A DNA stretch of 64,000 nt from Acinetobacter gerneri DSM 14967 = CIP 107464 = MTCC 9824 (GTDB lineage Bacteria; Pseudomonadota; Gammaproteobacteria; Pseudomonadales; Moraxellaceae): the NCBI RefSeq assembly GCF_000368565.1, contig NZ_KB849533.1, positions 169,827-233,826 on the forward strand. The letters are read 5' to 3'. Made by a program: the position numbers and the translations under genes. The notes under the pieces were generated by a model. It was not told where the DNA came from, did not search any database, and saw only the letters and a list, made by a program, of their open reading frames with translations. Of the stretch, positions 18,901-26,591 are shown in pieces (position 1 is the stretch's first letter; every line of letters starts with the position of its first letter).

Positions 18901-19413
18901 ATGTCATATAAAAATCTTGAAGTCGTGCATGTTGTTGCCATGGATCAAAACAATTGTATTGGACAGGGCAATGCTTTGCCGTGGCATATTTCTGCAGACT
19001 TAAAACACTTTAAAGCAATCACCCAAGGTGGTGTCGTGGTTATGGGACGTAAAACCTTAGAATCTATGGGACGTGCCTTACCAAATCGTGTCAATTGGGT
19101 CATTACTCGTGATTCATCATGGTCATTTGATGGTGTAAAAACTGCGAACAGCATTGAAAGTGCCCTAGATCAAGCCTTAGCAGATGTTCAAAACTCAGAA
19201 AAACCAAATAGTATTTTTATCATTGGTGGCGGTGAAATTTTCAAACAAACCATAAATATTGCCGATCGCTTAGAATTGACGCATGTTGAATTGGATGTGC
19301 AAGGTGATGCGCATTATCCAGAGATTCCAAGTGAATTCAAAAAAATATCGACTGAGCAACATATTGATGACAAAAGTGGGATTGCTTTTGCATTTGTAAC
19401 TTATCAAAAATAG
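18901..19413 (+). CDS. folA: Dihydrofolate reductase
   Basis: 170-residue DHFR reducing dihydrofolate with NADPH; target of trimethoprim. The substrate-binding acid is Asp33 in 'LPWHISADLKHF', with 'VVMGRKTLESMG' (NADPH site) and 'IFIIGGGEIF' later. ATG at 18901 has a weak ribosome-binding site. It serves the folate cycle that thyA drains. Confidence 0.95.
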   Translation: MSYKNLEVVHVVAMDQNNCIGQGNALPWHISADLKHFKAITQGGVVVMGRKTLESMGRALPNRVNWVITRDSSWSFDGVKTANSIESALDQALADVQNSEKPNSIFIIGGGEIFKQTINIADRLELTHVELDVQGDAHYPEIPSEFKKISTEQHIDDKSGIAFAFVTYQK

Positions 19414-19446
19414 TGGTTTATAAATATTCAAATAAACTGCCATGAT

Positions 19447-20535
19447 ATGAACAATTCATCTTCTTTTCTTGCACGATTTGGACGAGTCAGCTTTCATCTG
19501 ATATTTAGCCTTTTTCTCGTCCTTTCCAGCCTTTGGTTTGTGCTCGCCATTTGGATTCAAAAACCATTCAATAGCACGTTCTCGATTATCATTATGCTGG
19601 TTTGGGCAATTTTTGCCATCGGCATTTTAGTGACTTATTTTGCAAAAAACAAAGCGCAAAGTCGTAAAATATCTCGACCAAAACTTGTCCTGATTTATGT
19701 ACTTGGCTTTGCAGCGACATTACTTTGGTATTTTAATATTCCAGCAAAACAAGATCGGGATTGGAGTCCAGATGTTGCCCGTATTTTCACTTATGAAAAA
19801 CACGGTGATTTGGTTACGATCAATGATATTCGTGATTTTAACTGGAAAATGGAAGATCAATATGACGTGCATTGGGACCGTCGTACGTTCAATATCCAAA
19901 ACATCACGGGCGTAAGTATCATTACCTCCTACTGGATGGGACCGCAAATCGCGCATACTCTGGTGAGTTTTAGTTTTTCTGATCAAAAACCACTGGTGTT
20001 CTCTATAGAGATTCGTAAAGAGAAAAATGAAAGCTTTTCAGCAATTGGTGGATTTTTCCGTCAATTTGAGTTGAGTTTAATTGCAGCTGACGAAAAAGAT
20101 ATTGTCTATACACGCAGTAATGCCCGTGGTGAACAAGTTTATTTCTTCCCAGTGAAAATGGGCAAAAATGAAGCTCAAGCACTGTTTTTAGAATATCTTG
20201 ATAAATCAGACCAATTACACCAGCATCCAAAATGGTATAACACCTTGAGTAGTAACTGTACCACTTTGGTTTTTGACATGGTTCAAGCGGTCGATCCACA
20301 TCATTTACCGAAAGATTATCGTTTATTGGCTTCTGGATATTTACCCAATTATCTTTACGATTTAGGCGCTTTGGATCACAAATGGGATATGAAAACTTGG
20401 TATGAAAAAGCCCATATCAATCCTCGTGCACATCGTTTTGATCATTTCAAATATCAAGATAGTTTAAATTTTTCCAAAGTGATCCGTCTGGGTCTACCTG
20501 CCCCTGCACTGCCAGATGTCATTACTCAGAAATAG
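19447..20535 (+). CDS. DUF4105 (Lnb N-terminal-like) membrane protein
   Basis: 362-residue protein with three N-terminal hydrophobic segments (about residues 12-90) and a large soluble domain. The segment 'WYNTLSSNCTTLVFDM' with the Asn-Cys-Thr-Thr core matches the DUF4105/Lnb N-terminal family, thought to be papain-like. The domain probably faces the periplasm. It starts 33 bases after folA in the same direction and may be cotranscribed. Function unknown. Confidence 0.78.
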   Translation: MNNSSSFLARFGRVSFHLIFSLFLVLSSLWFVLAIWIQKPFNSTFSIIIMLVWAIFAIGILVTYFAKNKAQSRKISRPKLVLIYVLGFAATLLWYFNIPAKQDRDWSPDVARIFTYEKHGDLVTINDIRDFNWKMEDQYDVHWDRRTFNIQNITGVSIITSYWMGPQIAHTLVSFSFSDQKPLVFSIEIRKEKNESFSAIGGFFRQFELSLIAADEKDIVYTRSNARGEQVYFFPVKMGKNEAQALFLEYLDKSDQLHQHPKWYNTLSSNCTTLVFDMVQAVDPHHLPKDYRLLASGYLPNYLYDLGALDHKWDMKTWYEKAHINPRAHRFDHFKYQDSLNFSKVIRLGLPAPALPDVITQK

Positions 20536-20559
20536 ACAGCGCTTAAGCTAGACAGAACA

Positions 20560-20640
20560 TAGCTTTTGCCCAATTGCTGCAAAGCATCAGCAAATTGATA
20601 AACATCAAACTATTGTTGATGGAAATATTGGGCAAAGCTA
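20560..20640. other. 81-nt three-way-junction inverted-repeat element
   Basis: Outer stem 20565-20574 with 20627-20636 (TTTGCCCAAT/ATTGGGCAAA), extended by TAGC/GCTA past a one-base bulge. Inside are two separate six-base hairpins, 20574-20579/20588-20593 and 20603-20608/20616-20621. There is no T run after it and no tRNA features. Confidence 0.6.
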
Positions 20641-20695
20641 GTGATTTTCTAGACATTTTCGGTATAGTAAATAGATAAAATAACTTGAAATAGAG

Positions 20696-21145
20696 ATGAT
20701 GATGTTAAAACAACTTTTTGTTGCAGGACTGATTTCTACTGCACTTGCATTGACTGCATGTGAAACTGTACCAACGCAAATTCAGCAAGAAAAAAGCCTT
20801 GCTTTGATGCAAAATAAAATATGGATTTTGACGCATATCGGCGCTGTTGAATACAAAACCGATCCAAGTGCGCACAATGTTCCAAGTATTCAATTTGATG
20901 CTGCAACTTTACGTTTTACTGGTGCCGATGGCTGTAACCGTTTACTTGGAAGCTATACGGTTAAAGGGTATCAGTTAGATCTAGGGCAAATCGCTTCAAC
21001 TAAAATGATGTGTGAAAACACGACTGAACTTGCTGAAAAATACAACCATGCTTTGTCTCAAGTTGCAGGCTATCAAAGTTATAACAGAACCCTCAAATTG
21101 CTTGATCGAAATGGCAATGTTGTACTGCGCTATGCCTTAAAGTAA
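20696..21145 (+). CDS. META-domain lipoprotein (HslJ-like), copy 1
   Basis: 149-residue predicted lipoprotein. The signal sequence ends in the lipobox 'LTAC', and the rest is one META domain with the family core 'FTGADGCNRLLGSY' and a downstream 'STKMMCENT'. Three in-frame ATGs follow one another at 20696, 20699 and 20702. META proteins such as HslJ are linked to envelope stress and novobiocin tolerance in E. coli. A paralogue follows at 21511. Confidence 0.85.
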   Translation: MMMLKQLFVAGLISTALALTACETVPTQIQQEKSLALMQNKIWILTHIGAVEYKTDPSAHNVPSIQFDAATLRFTGADGCNRLLGSYTVKGYQLDLGQIASTKMMCENTTELAEKYNHALSQVAGYQSYNRTLKLLDRNGNVVLRYALK

Positions 21146-21510
21146 GCCTAGCCCTCTATTTATAGATGCACAGCTGCTATTCATTCTGAGTTCGGTAGTG
21201 ATCAAACACCGAATTCAGTTTCATTTATACATAATGAACACCCCTAAAGAAAATAAAAAAATTCCCGTGAATATTCACTTTATAAATAGTTTATGAATTG
21301 TGTAAATGAAGAATGTGACTTCTATTTGGTTTTTCAGCCCACAAAATGAGCAATCTATCACAATAATATCTATTTCATAGTCAAATCGCATACTTTTATA
21401 TTAGATAATAACTTTTTTATTCAAATACTTATTACATAAATAGTATATTTAAATAAGCATATTATTGATCAAATATTATTCCACTTTCTAACAATATAAA
21501 GGAGTTTAGA
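21146..21510. other. 365-bp gap between the two META genes
   Basis: Very AT-rich. A near-perfect 11-base hairpin (21186-21196 with 21208-21218) may end the first gene. The remainder shows no frame or motif I can defend; it must hold the promoter of the second META gene. Confidence 0.5.
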
Positions 21511-21972
21511 GTGAACAAATTTGTCGTTGTTACACTTATGGCTTCAGCAATTTCTTTTGTAGGCTGCGCAAGCAATGAGCCTTCAACTCACTATCCTATT
21601 TCACGAGAACATGGAAGCGAACTTCTACAAAAAAGAACATGGGTGCTTACGCATCTTGGGTCTACCAGAACACAATTAAAAGCAACCGACAACAAACCTA
21701 GCCTGAGCTTTGATCAAAGTACTAATCGTTTTAGTGGTTCTGATGGCTGTAATCGCATTATGGGAACCTATAAAGCAACTGAACAAAGCTTATTATTTAG
21801 CGCAGTAGCAGGTACTCAAATGATGTGCCAAGAAAATCAGCAACTTTCAGCCAACTACAAACAAGCATTATCAAAAGTGAGTCGTTATAAAGCCTCTGGA
21901 CATCACCTCACCCTGCTTGATGCTCAAGGCACAACCTTGTTACGATTTGAATCAACAGTCCAACCACGATAA
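21511..21972 (+). CDS. META-domain lipoprotein (HslJ-like), copy 2
   Basis: 153-residue paralogue of the previous lipoprotein: lipobox 'FVGC', then 'FSGSDGCNRIMGTY' and 'GTQMMCQEN' in register with copy 1. Start is GTG at 21511 behind a strong AAGGAG. The long AT-rich gap suggests it has its own promoter, so the two copies may respond to different signals. The pair probably arose by local duplication. Confidence 0.85.
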   Translation: MNKFVVVTLMASAISFVGCASNEPSTHYPISREHGSELLQKRTWVLTHLGSTRTQLKATDNKPSLSFDQSTNRFSGSDGCNRIMGTYKATEQSLLFSAVAGTQMMCQENQQLSANYKQALSKVSRYKASGHHLTLLDAQGTTLLRFESTVQPR

Positions 21973-21987
21973 AAATAAAATGTTACC

Positions 21988-22015
21988 AAAAGCCTGTTTT
22001 ATACAGGCTTTTTTA
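21988..22015 (+). terminator. Terminator of META gene 2
   Basis: Ten-base stem (21988-21997 with 22003-22012) and T run. Confidence 0.87.
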
Positions 22016-22094
22016 AGGTCAGGATATTGGCATGACATCAATTAGTCACATATGTTTTTTATGATATAAAATCAAATAGATAAGGTTAAAATCT

Positions 22095-22616
22095 ATGCAA
22101 CAAGCGTTATTTGGTGGGGGCTGCTTCTGGTGTGTTGAAGCCGTATTCCTACAACTTAAGGGCGTTGAAAAAGTCGTAAGTGGGTATGCTGGCGGACGTA
22201 CCAGTCATCCAAGCTATGAAGATATTTGCAATGGTGATACATTTCATGCAGAAGTCGTGCTCATTGATTTTGATGAACAACAGATCAGCTTCAAACAATT
22301 ATTGGATGTATTTTTTACGACGCACGATCCAACCACACTCAACCGTCAGGGCAATGATGTTGGCACGCAATATCGTTCAGTGATTTATTATTTGGATGAA
22401 TCACAAAAAACCCAAGCGGAACAATATATTGAAAATTTAAAAGCAGAAGGATTGAACATCGTAACGGAGCTCAGCGCTGCGCCAACGTTTTATCCTGCTG
22501 AAGAATATCATCAAAATTTCTTTGCCAAAAATCCAGCCCAAGGCTATTGCAACTTTGCCATCCCACCAAAACTGAGCAAACTGAGAAGCCATTTTCAGGA
22601 CTTGCTCAAAGGTTAA
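22095..22616 (+). CDS. msrA: Peptide methionine-(S)-sulfoxide reductase
   Basis: 173-residue MsrA, repairing oxidised methionine. The catalytic motif 'GGGCFWC' puts the sulfenic-acid Cys at residue 10, and '[15 protein letters not shown]' and '[10 protein letters not shown]' are the following family blocks. It lacks an MsrB fusion. ATG at 22095 behind AAGG. It faces the tonB cluster across a shared terminator. Confidence 0.95.
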   Translation: MQQALFGGGCFWCVEAVFLQLKGVEKVVSGYAGGRTSHPSYEDICNGDTFHAEVVLIDFDEQQISFKQLLDVFFTTHDPTTLNRQGNDVGTQYRSVIYYLDESQKTQAEQYIENLKAEGLNIVTELSAAPTFYPAEEYHQNFFAKNPAQGYCNFAIPPKLSKLRSHFQDLLKG

Positions 22617-22620
22617 AAAA

Positions 22621-22646
22621 AATCCCTCAACATTGAGGGATTTTTC
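22621..22646. terminator. Bidirectional terminator msrA/exbD
   Basis: Stem AATCCCTCA/TGAGGGATT with a tiny loop and A and T tracts on both sides. Confidence 0.86.
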
Positions 22647-22661
22647 TTTAGTGCATCAAGC

Positions 22662-23066
22662 TTAGTTGTCACTCATAAAGGCTAAGTCAGTCAACCCAGC
22701 TTCACTCGCACGTGACATGACTTGCGCAACAGTGTCATAACGTGAATCTTTATCAGCACGAAGTTGTACAGCAGGTTTTGTCGCCTTCTGCCCTTCTTCA
22801 TCGAAACGTTTTTGCAGTTCAGTCAAAGTGATGATTTGATTATTCCAAGCAATTTCACCTTGCGCATTGATGCTAATCGAAATCGCTTCTGGCGGAGGTG
22901 TTACCACTTCAGCAGTCGTTTTTGGTAAGGTTAATGGTATTGATGGGTTAGCAACGGTTGCAGTCACCAAAAAGATGATCATCAATACCAACATAATATC
23001 GATTAGCGGAATGAGGTTCATCTCATTCATGCCTGAATCGTTATCTTCACCCAATTGAAAAGCCAT
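22662..23066 (-). CDS. exbD: Biopolymer transport protein ExbD
   Basis: 134-residue inner-membrane protein with one N-terminal membrane helix ('MNLIPLIDIMLVLMIIFLVTA' region) carrying the essential Asp of the proton path, and a periplasmic domain. It is the third gene of tonB-exbB-exbD; its ATG overlaps the exbB stop by one base. The complex energises TonB for outer-membrane receptors such as the one at the left edge. Confidence 0.93.
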   Translation of the reverse strand: MAFQLGEDNDSGMNEMNLIPLIDIMLVLMIIFLVTATVANPSIPLTLPKTTAEVVTPPPEAISISINAQGEIAWNNQIITLTELQKRFDEEGQKATKPAVQLRADKDSRYDTVAQVMSRASEAGLTDLAFMSDN

Positions 23067-23689
23067 TAAGCTTGACCTCCAGCATAACGTTGTTCAGTTG
23101 CAACATTTTCAGACTTTTTTTCAGATGAATCTTGTTGCAACATCGTATCAATCAACAAACCATGTGCTTGATCTTGAAGTTCATTTGCCAATGTACGGTT
23201 AAAACGAACACAAATGTTATAAGCAAGTACCGCAGGAATCGCAACTGCCAAACCTAAACCTGTCATGATCAACGCTTCACCGACTGGTGTCGCAACTTGA
23301 GCAAGACCTGCTTGACCGCTTTTACCTACAGCGACTAGGGCATGGAAGATCCCCCAAACTGTACCAAATAAACCAACGAATGGTGCGATAGAAGCTAAAG
23401 TACCAAGTACAGCTACACCTTTTTCAGATGAAGCTTTTTCAACATTGATTTGACGAATCAGTGCTTGTTCAGCTACGGCTTTACGTTGCTCAAAACCTAA
23501 AACAGCCATTTTGGATTTGAGTTTGTTCAATGCTTCGGTCAACTTGTTTTTTGCCACTTGTTTGAGCTGTTTAGTGCCCAACAAACGCAAAATGAAAATC
23601 GTCCAAGTCGCGATCGACATTGCCAATAGCACGAAATACAGTGTCTTACTTACTGCGTCTGCATGCTGCCAATAGACTGAAAAGTTCAT
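23066..23689 (-). CDS. exbB: Biopolymer transport protein ExbB
   Basis: 207-residue MotA/TolQ/ExbB family channel subunit with three membrane segments. The conserved stretch 'SIAPFVGLFGTVWGIFHAL' and the following 'GEALIMTGLGLAVAIPAVLAYN' block are intact. ATG at 23689 follows AGGAGTT. Short compared with E. coli ExbB (244), as in many non-enteric species. Works with ExbD and TonB. Confidence 0.93.
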   Translation of the reverse strand: MNFSVYWQHADAVSKTLYFVLLAMSIATWTIFILRLLGTKQLKQVAKNKLTEALNKLKSKMAVLGFEQRKAVAEQALIRQINVEKASSEKGVAVLGTLASIAPFVGLFGTVWGIFHALVAVGKSGQAGLAQVATPVGEALIMTGLGLAVAIPAVLAYNICVRFNRTLANELQDQAHGLLIDTMLQQDSSEKKSENVATEQRYAGGQA

Positions 23690-23714
23690 TTTCGAACTCC
23701 TGATAAGATTGCCA

Positions 23715-24515
23715 TTATTTCTTTAAATTCATTTCGTAAGGAAGTTCACCGTAAATCGCACGTCCATCTTTCGTCGGTCTAAATTTTGCACCGCGAATTG
23801 CTTTTACCGCCCGTTCATCTAAGCTTGGTATACCTGATGATTGTACGACTTTTACATCTGTGATTCTTCCATCTGCTGTTGCATTGATACGTACCACCAC
23901 AACTCTCGCCTGATTACCTAGATCAGTATTGGTAAATCTAAGGAATGGTCTTTTCGCCCATTCAATATCACCCGGAGTTGCTTTACGAGGCTGATTCAGT
24001 TTCGCCTGACGATCACGCTCATCTTGTTCACGTTTCGCCTGATCTTTTGCAGCTTGTTCTCGTGCCGCCTGGTCTTTCGCAGCCTGTTCTCGCGCAGCTT
24101 TATCACGCGCATCCTGATCACGCTTGAGTTGATCTAAACGTTGCTGTTCAAGTTTTTGTTTCAACAAAGTATCATCTTGTTGAACTTGTTTTTGTTCAAC
24201 TTTCTGAGTTTTTGTTGCAACAATTTTCTTCTCAACAGGCTTTGGAAGCGGTTTCGGTTTAACCGGTTTTTCAACAGGTTTTACTTTTGGTTTAACCGGT
24301 GCTGCTGGAGGTGGCGGCGGTGGTGGAACATCTTCTTTAATCTTTAAAAATTTCACTTGTACTGGTTTTTTTTCGATCTTTTGTAGCTCAGGCACACGCA
24401 TATGACTCACAGCCCAGAGTACAGCACCATGACCGATTACAACCGCAACGAGAGCTGCGATGACTTTTTTCTTCATCGGATTGGGAGTTTGCATTGTTAT
24501 GGAAGATTGACTCAT
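23715..24515 (-). CDS. tonB: TonB energy transducer
   Basis: 266-residue TonB. One N-terminal membrane anchor (residues 16-33) is followed by a Pro/Lys-rich spacer with 'PPPPPPPAAPVKPKVKPVEK', then a charged coiled-coil tract of repeated 'KDQAAREQAA' units (about residues 130-170). The C-terminal TonB domain, with 'SSGIPSLDERAVKAIRGAKF', contacts the receptor TonB box. First gene of the minus-strand operon. The Ala/Gln/Asp/Arg repeat tract resembles TolA and may make the spacer length variable between strains. Confidence 0.93.
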   Translation of the reverse strand: MSQSSITMQTPNPMKKKVIAALVAVVIGHGAVLWAVSHMRVPELQKIEKKPVQVKFLKIKEDVPPPPPPPAAPVKPKVKPVEKPVKPKPLPKPVEKKIVATKTQKVEQKQVQQDDTLLKQKLEQQRLDQLKRDQDARDKAAREQAAKDQAAREQAAKDQAKREQDERDRQAKLNQPRKATPGDIEWAKRPFLRFTNTDLGNQARVVVVRINATADGRITDVKVVQSSGIPSLDERAVKAIRGAKFRPTKDGRAIYGELPYEMNLKK

Positions 24516-24617
24516 TGAATCTAGAAGCCTGAAACTTAAAAAATCAGTGTAAATACTATACTTAAAGAATTTACAGATGACTTTTATCGATTAGTACAAT
24601 TAACGTAATGCAATAAT

Positions 24618-24638
24618 AAATGAGAAGTGTTTTCATTT
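24618..24638 (-). promoter_or_regulatory. Fur-box-like site upstream of tonB
   Basis: AAATGAGAA-GTG-TTTTCATTT: two nine-base arms with one mismatch around three bases, about 105 bases upstream of the tonB start. It resembles the ferric uptake regulator operator and fits the function, but was judged by eye. Confidence 0.5.
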
Positions 24639-24687
24639 GCAACAATTATTTTGGCTGTTTTAATTGTTTTTTCTTATCCAAAATAAA

Positions 24688-24754
24688 AAAAGAAGATGCT
24701 TTTTGCATCTTCTTTTCTCACAAATCGAGACTTTATCGACACAAAGTCGATAAA
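24688..24754 (-). terminator. Tandem hairpins ending purU
   Basis: Hairpin 24732-24754 (TTTATCGAC/GTCGATAAA) lies five bases after the purU stop. A stronger one follows at 24688-24715 (AAAGAAGATGC/GCATCTTCTTT) with a T run on the minus strand. Confidence 0.85.
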
Positions 24755-24758
24755 ACTG

Positions 24759-25625
24759 TTATTGGAATACCACTGTTTTGTTACCATCAACAATAATACG
24801 ATCTTCCAAGTGCCATTTCACAGCACGTGCCAACACATTACGCTCTACGTCCTGACCTAACTCACGAAGTTGGTCTACGGTAAAGTCATGGCTTACACGT
24901 TCAACATCTTGTTCAATGATCGGACCTTGATCGAGATCAGCCGTTACATAGTGTGCAGTTGCACCAATCAACTTCACACCTTTTTCATGTGCTTGTTTAT
25001 ATGGATTTGCACCCACGAAAGCAGGCAAGAATGAGTGATGAATATTGATAATTTTCATTTCCCATTTTGCAACAAATTCTTCATCCAAAATTTGCATATA
25101 ACGTGCCAAGACTAACAAATCATTGCCTTGCATCAATTCATCAATTTCAGCATAAGCTTCACGTTTGTTTTCTTTATTGACAGGTACGACTTCAAAAGGA
25201 ATACCAAAGTTTTCAACCGCTTCACGCAATGTTTCGTGATTTGAAACGACTTTGGTAATTTCACATGGCAAACCACCACGCGCATGACGCCATAAAAGTT
25301 CAAGCAAAGCATGATCGACTTTTGAAACCAAGATCCCTACTTTTTTAATATCGCTGACCAATGACATACGCCATTGCATGCCATAACGGTTGGCAACATT
25401 AGACTCAAAAGTTTGCAATAAAGTTTCACGACGATCTTGTAAATGCTCTAGTTCGAACTCAACACGCATGAAATAACGCCCGCCAGTCGCTTCTGTTGCA
25501 TATTGATCAAGCGCAGTAATGTTTGCTCCTTGATGATACAAAAAGCTAGACACAGCTTGCACGATCCCTGGCTTGTCTTCACAAGTAATCAGTAAACGTG
25601 CCGTATTGGCGGTTATCATGTTCAT
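24759..25625 (-). CDS. purU: Formyltetrahydrofolate deformylase
   Basis: 288-residue enzyme splitting 10-formyl-tetrahydrofolate to formate and tetrahydrofolate, balancing the one-carbon pool and feeding PurT. An N-terminal ACT domain (residues 8-85, 'CEDKPGIVQAVSSFLYHQGANI') is followed by a formyltransferase fold with the catalytic Asn and His in 'INIHHSFLPAF' and the Asp in 'YVTADLDQGPII'. ATG at 25625, or the in-frame ATG two codons later. Confidence 0.94.
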   Translation of the reverse strand: MNMITANTARLLITCEDKPGIVQAVSSFLYHQGANITALDQYATEATGGRYFMRVEFELEHLQDRRETLLQTFESNVANRYGMQWRMSLVSDIKKVGILVSKVDHALLELLWRHARGGLPCEITKVVSNHETLREAVENFGIPFEVVPVNKENKREAYAEIDELMQGNDLLVLARYMQILDEEFVAKWEMKIINIHHSFLPAFVGANPYKQAHEKGVKLIGATAHYVTADLDQGPIIEQDVERVSHDFTVDQLRELGQDVERNVLARAVKWHLEDRIIVDGNKTVVFQ

Positions 25626-25722
25626 GTTGATTTATATCACTTATAAGTTAATTTGAAAAAACAGCCGAGTATTCTAACGCCTTTTTGGGCGCATTCAAAA
25701 TATCTGGCACAAATAAATTCTG

Positions 25723-26406
25723 CTATTTTGAAGACAAACTGGCAAATAGGTCCGAAGGTCCAAAACTTTCCAAAAGTCTTTCGTAAGTTTGGCGGCTTTC
25801 TCCACGCAGGTATGCCCCTTCCAAAAAGACCATTTGACGCAGTGCTTGCCATACCCATTTTTCTTCCAAATGATTGGAATCACTGATATGACCTGACATA
25901 TATAAAAAGTTGGTCCAGTTGGTCAGCACGATCCAAAGATTGATAATCAAGGCTTCAATCTCTGAAGGTGTCATTTGCATCAGTCCTGCATCAACAAAGG
26001 CTTGATAAATTTTTTGCCCTTGCTGCATCACCTTGCCTGCAAATCTTGGATAGATCCTTCTAAAATCATCATTATTTTCAACAAGATGATAAACATCACG
26101 ATGCAAGAAACGATATTCCCATAACTGACTGCTCAGGACTTGGAAATAATGAATCTTATCATTGGCATTGACTTCACGGTCATCTGGCAAAGCCAGCATA
26201 TCTAAAGTTTCTTTTTGATATTGTTCCATCAATTCTTTGATGATTTCTTGTTTATTTCTAAAATGATAATACAAATTGCCAGGACTAATCCCGAGTTCTG
26301 CTGCGATATGATTAGTCGTGACTGAACGCTCTCCACGTTCGTTAAATAATTGCAGACTGCTCTGCAATATACGATCTTTCGTTTTCAAAGTTTTAGGATT
26401 TGGCAT
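25723..26406 (-). CDS. TetR family transcriptional regulator
   Basis: 227-residue regulator with an N-terminal TetR helix-turn-helix ('TTNHIAAELGISPGNLYYHFRNK', residues 28-52) and an all-helical ligand domain rich in aromatic residues. It is divergent from an aldehyde dehydrogenase and probably represses it and itself. The ligand is unknown; a fatty aldehyde or acid is a reasonable guess from the neighbour. ATG at 26406. Confidence 0.9.
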   Translation of the reverse strand: MPNPKTLKTKDRILQSSLQLFNERGERSVTTNHIAAELGISPGNLYYHFRNKQEIIKELMEQYQKETLDMLALPDDREVNANDKIHYFQVLSSQLWEYRFLHRDVYHLVENNDDFRRIYPRFAGKVMQQGQKIYQAFVDAGLMQMTPSEIEALIINLWIVLTNWTNFLYMSGHISDSNHLEEKWVWQALRQMVFLEGAYLRGESRQTYERLLESFGPSDLFASLSSK

Positions 26407-26525
26407 TTAAAAATCACAAATTAAGTCATACTTAAAAGCTGAGCCAGTCTACATCTCAACCAAGTTACTGTACAACATAAACCGTTTATAGAATAGCAAC
26501 AAGGTTGCCGGTCACACAAAGTCAC

Positions 26526-26554
26526 TTGACTAATTAGAGTATTTACTCTAAAAA
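26526..26554 (+). promoter_or_regulatory. Candidate promoter with TetR-type operator
   Basis: TTGACT (26526-26531) and TAAAAA (26549-26554) are 17 bases apart. A perfect 18-base palindrome TTAGAGTATTTACTCTAA (26534-26551) fills the spacer, the ideal place for repression of the aldehyde dehydrogenase by the divergent TetR protein. Confidence 0.6.
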
Positions 26555-26591
26555 TTATATTAACTCACCCCTATAGTAAATGGTAGTTGTC

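Noticed and set aside
23945..24127. Repeated codons in tonB as a mobile or assembly repeat
   Set aside because: The tract encodes in-frame KDQAAREQ-type units typical of TonB/TolA spacers and keeps the reading frame.
25653..25886. Plus-strand frame opposite the end of the TetR gene
   Set aside because: Overlaps a clear TetR domain protein; no ribosome-binding site.
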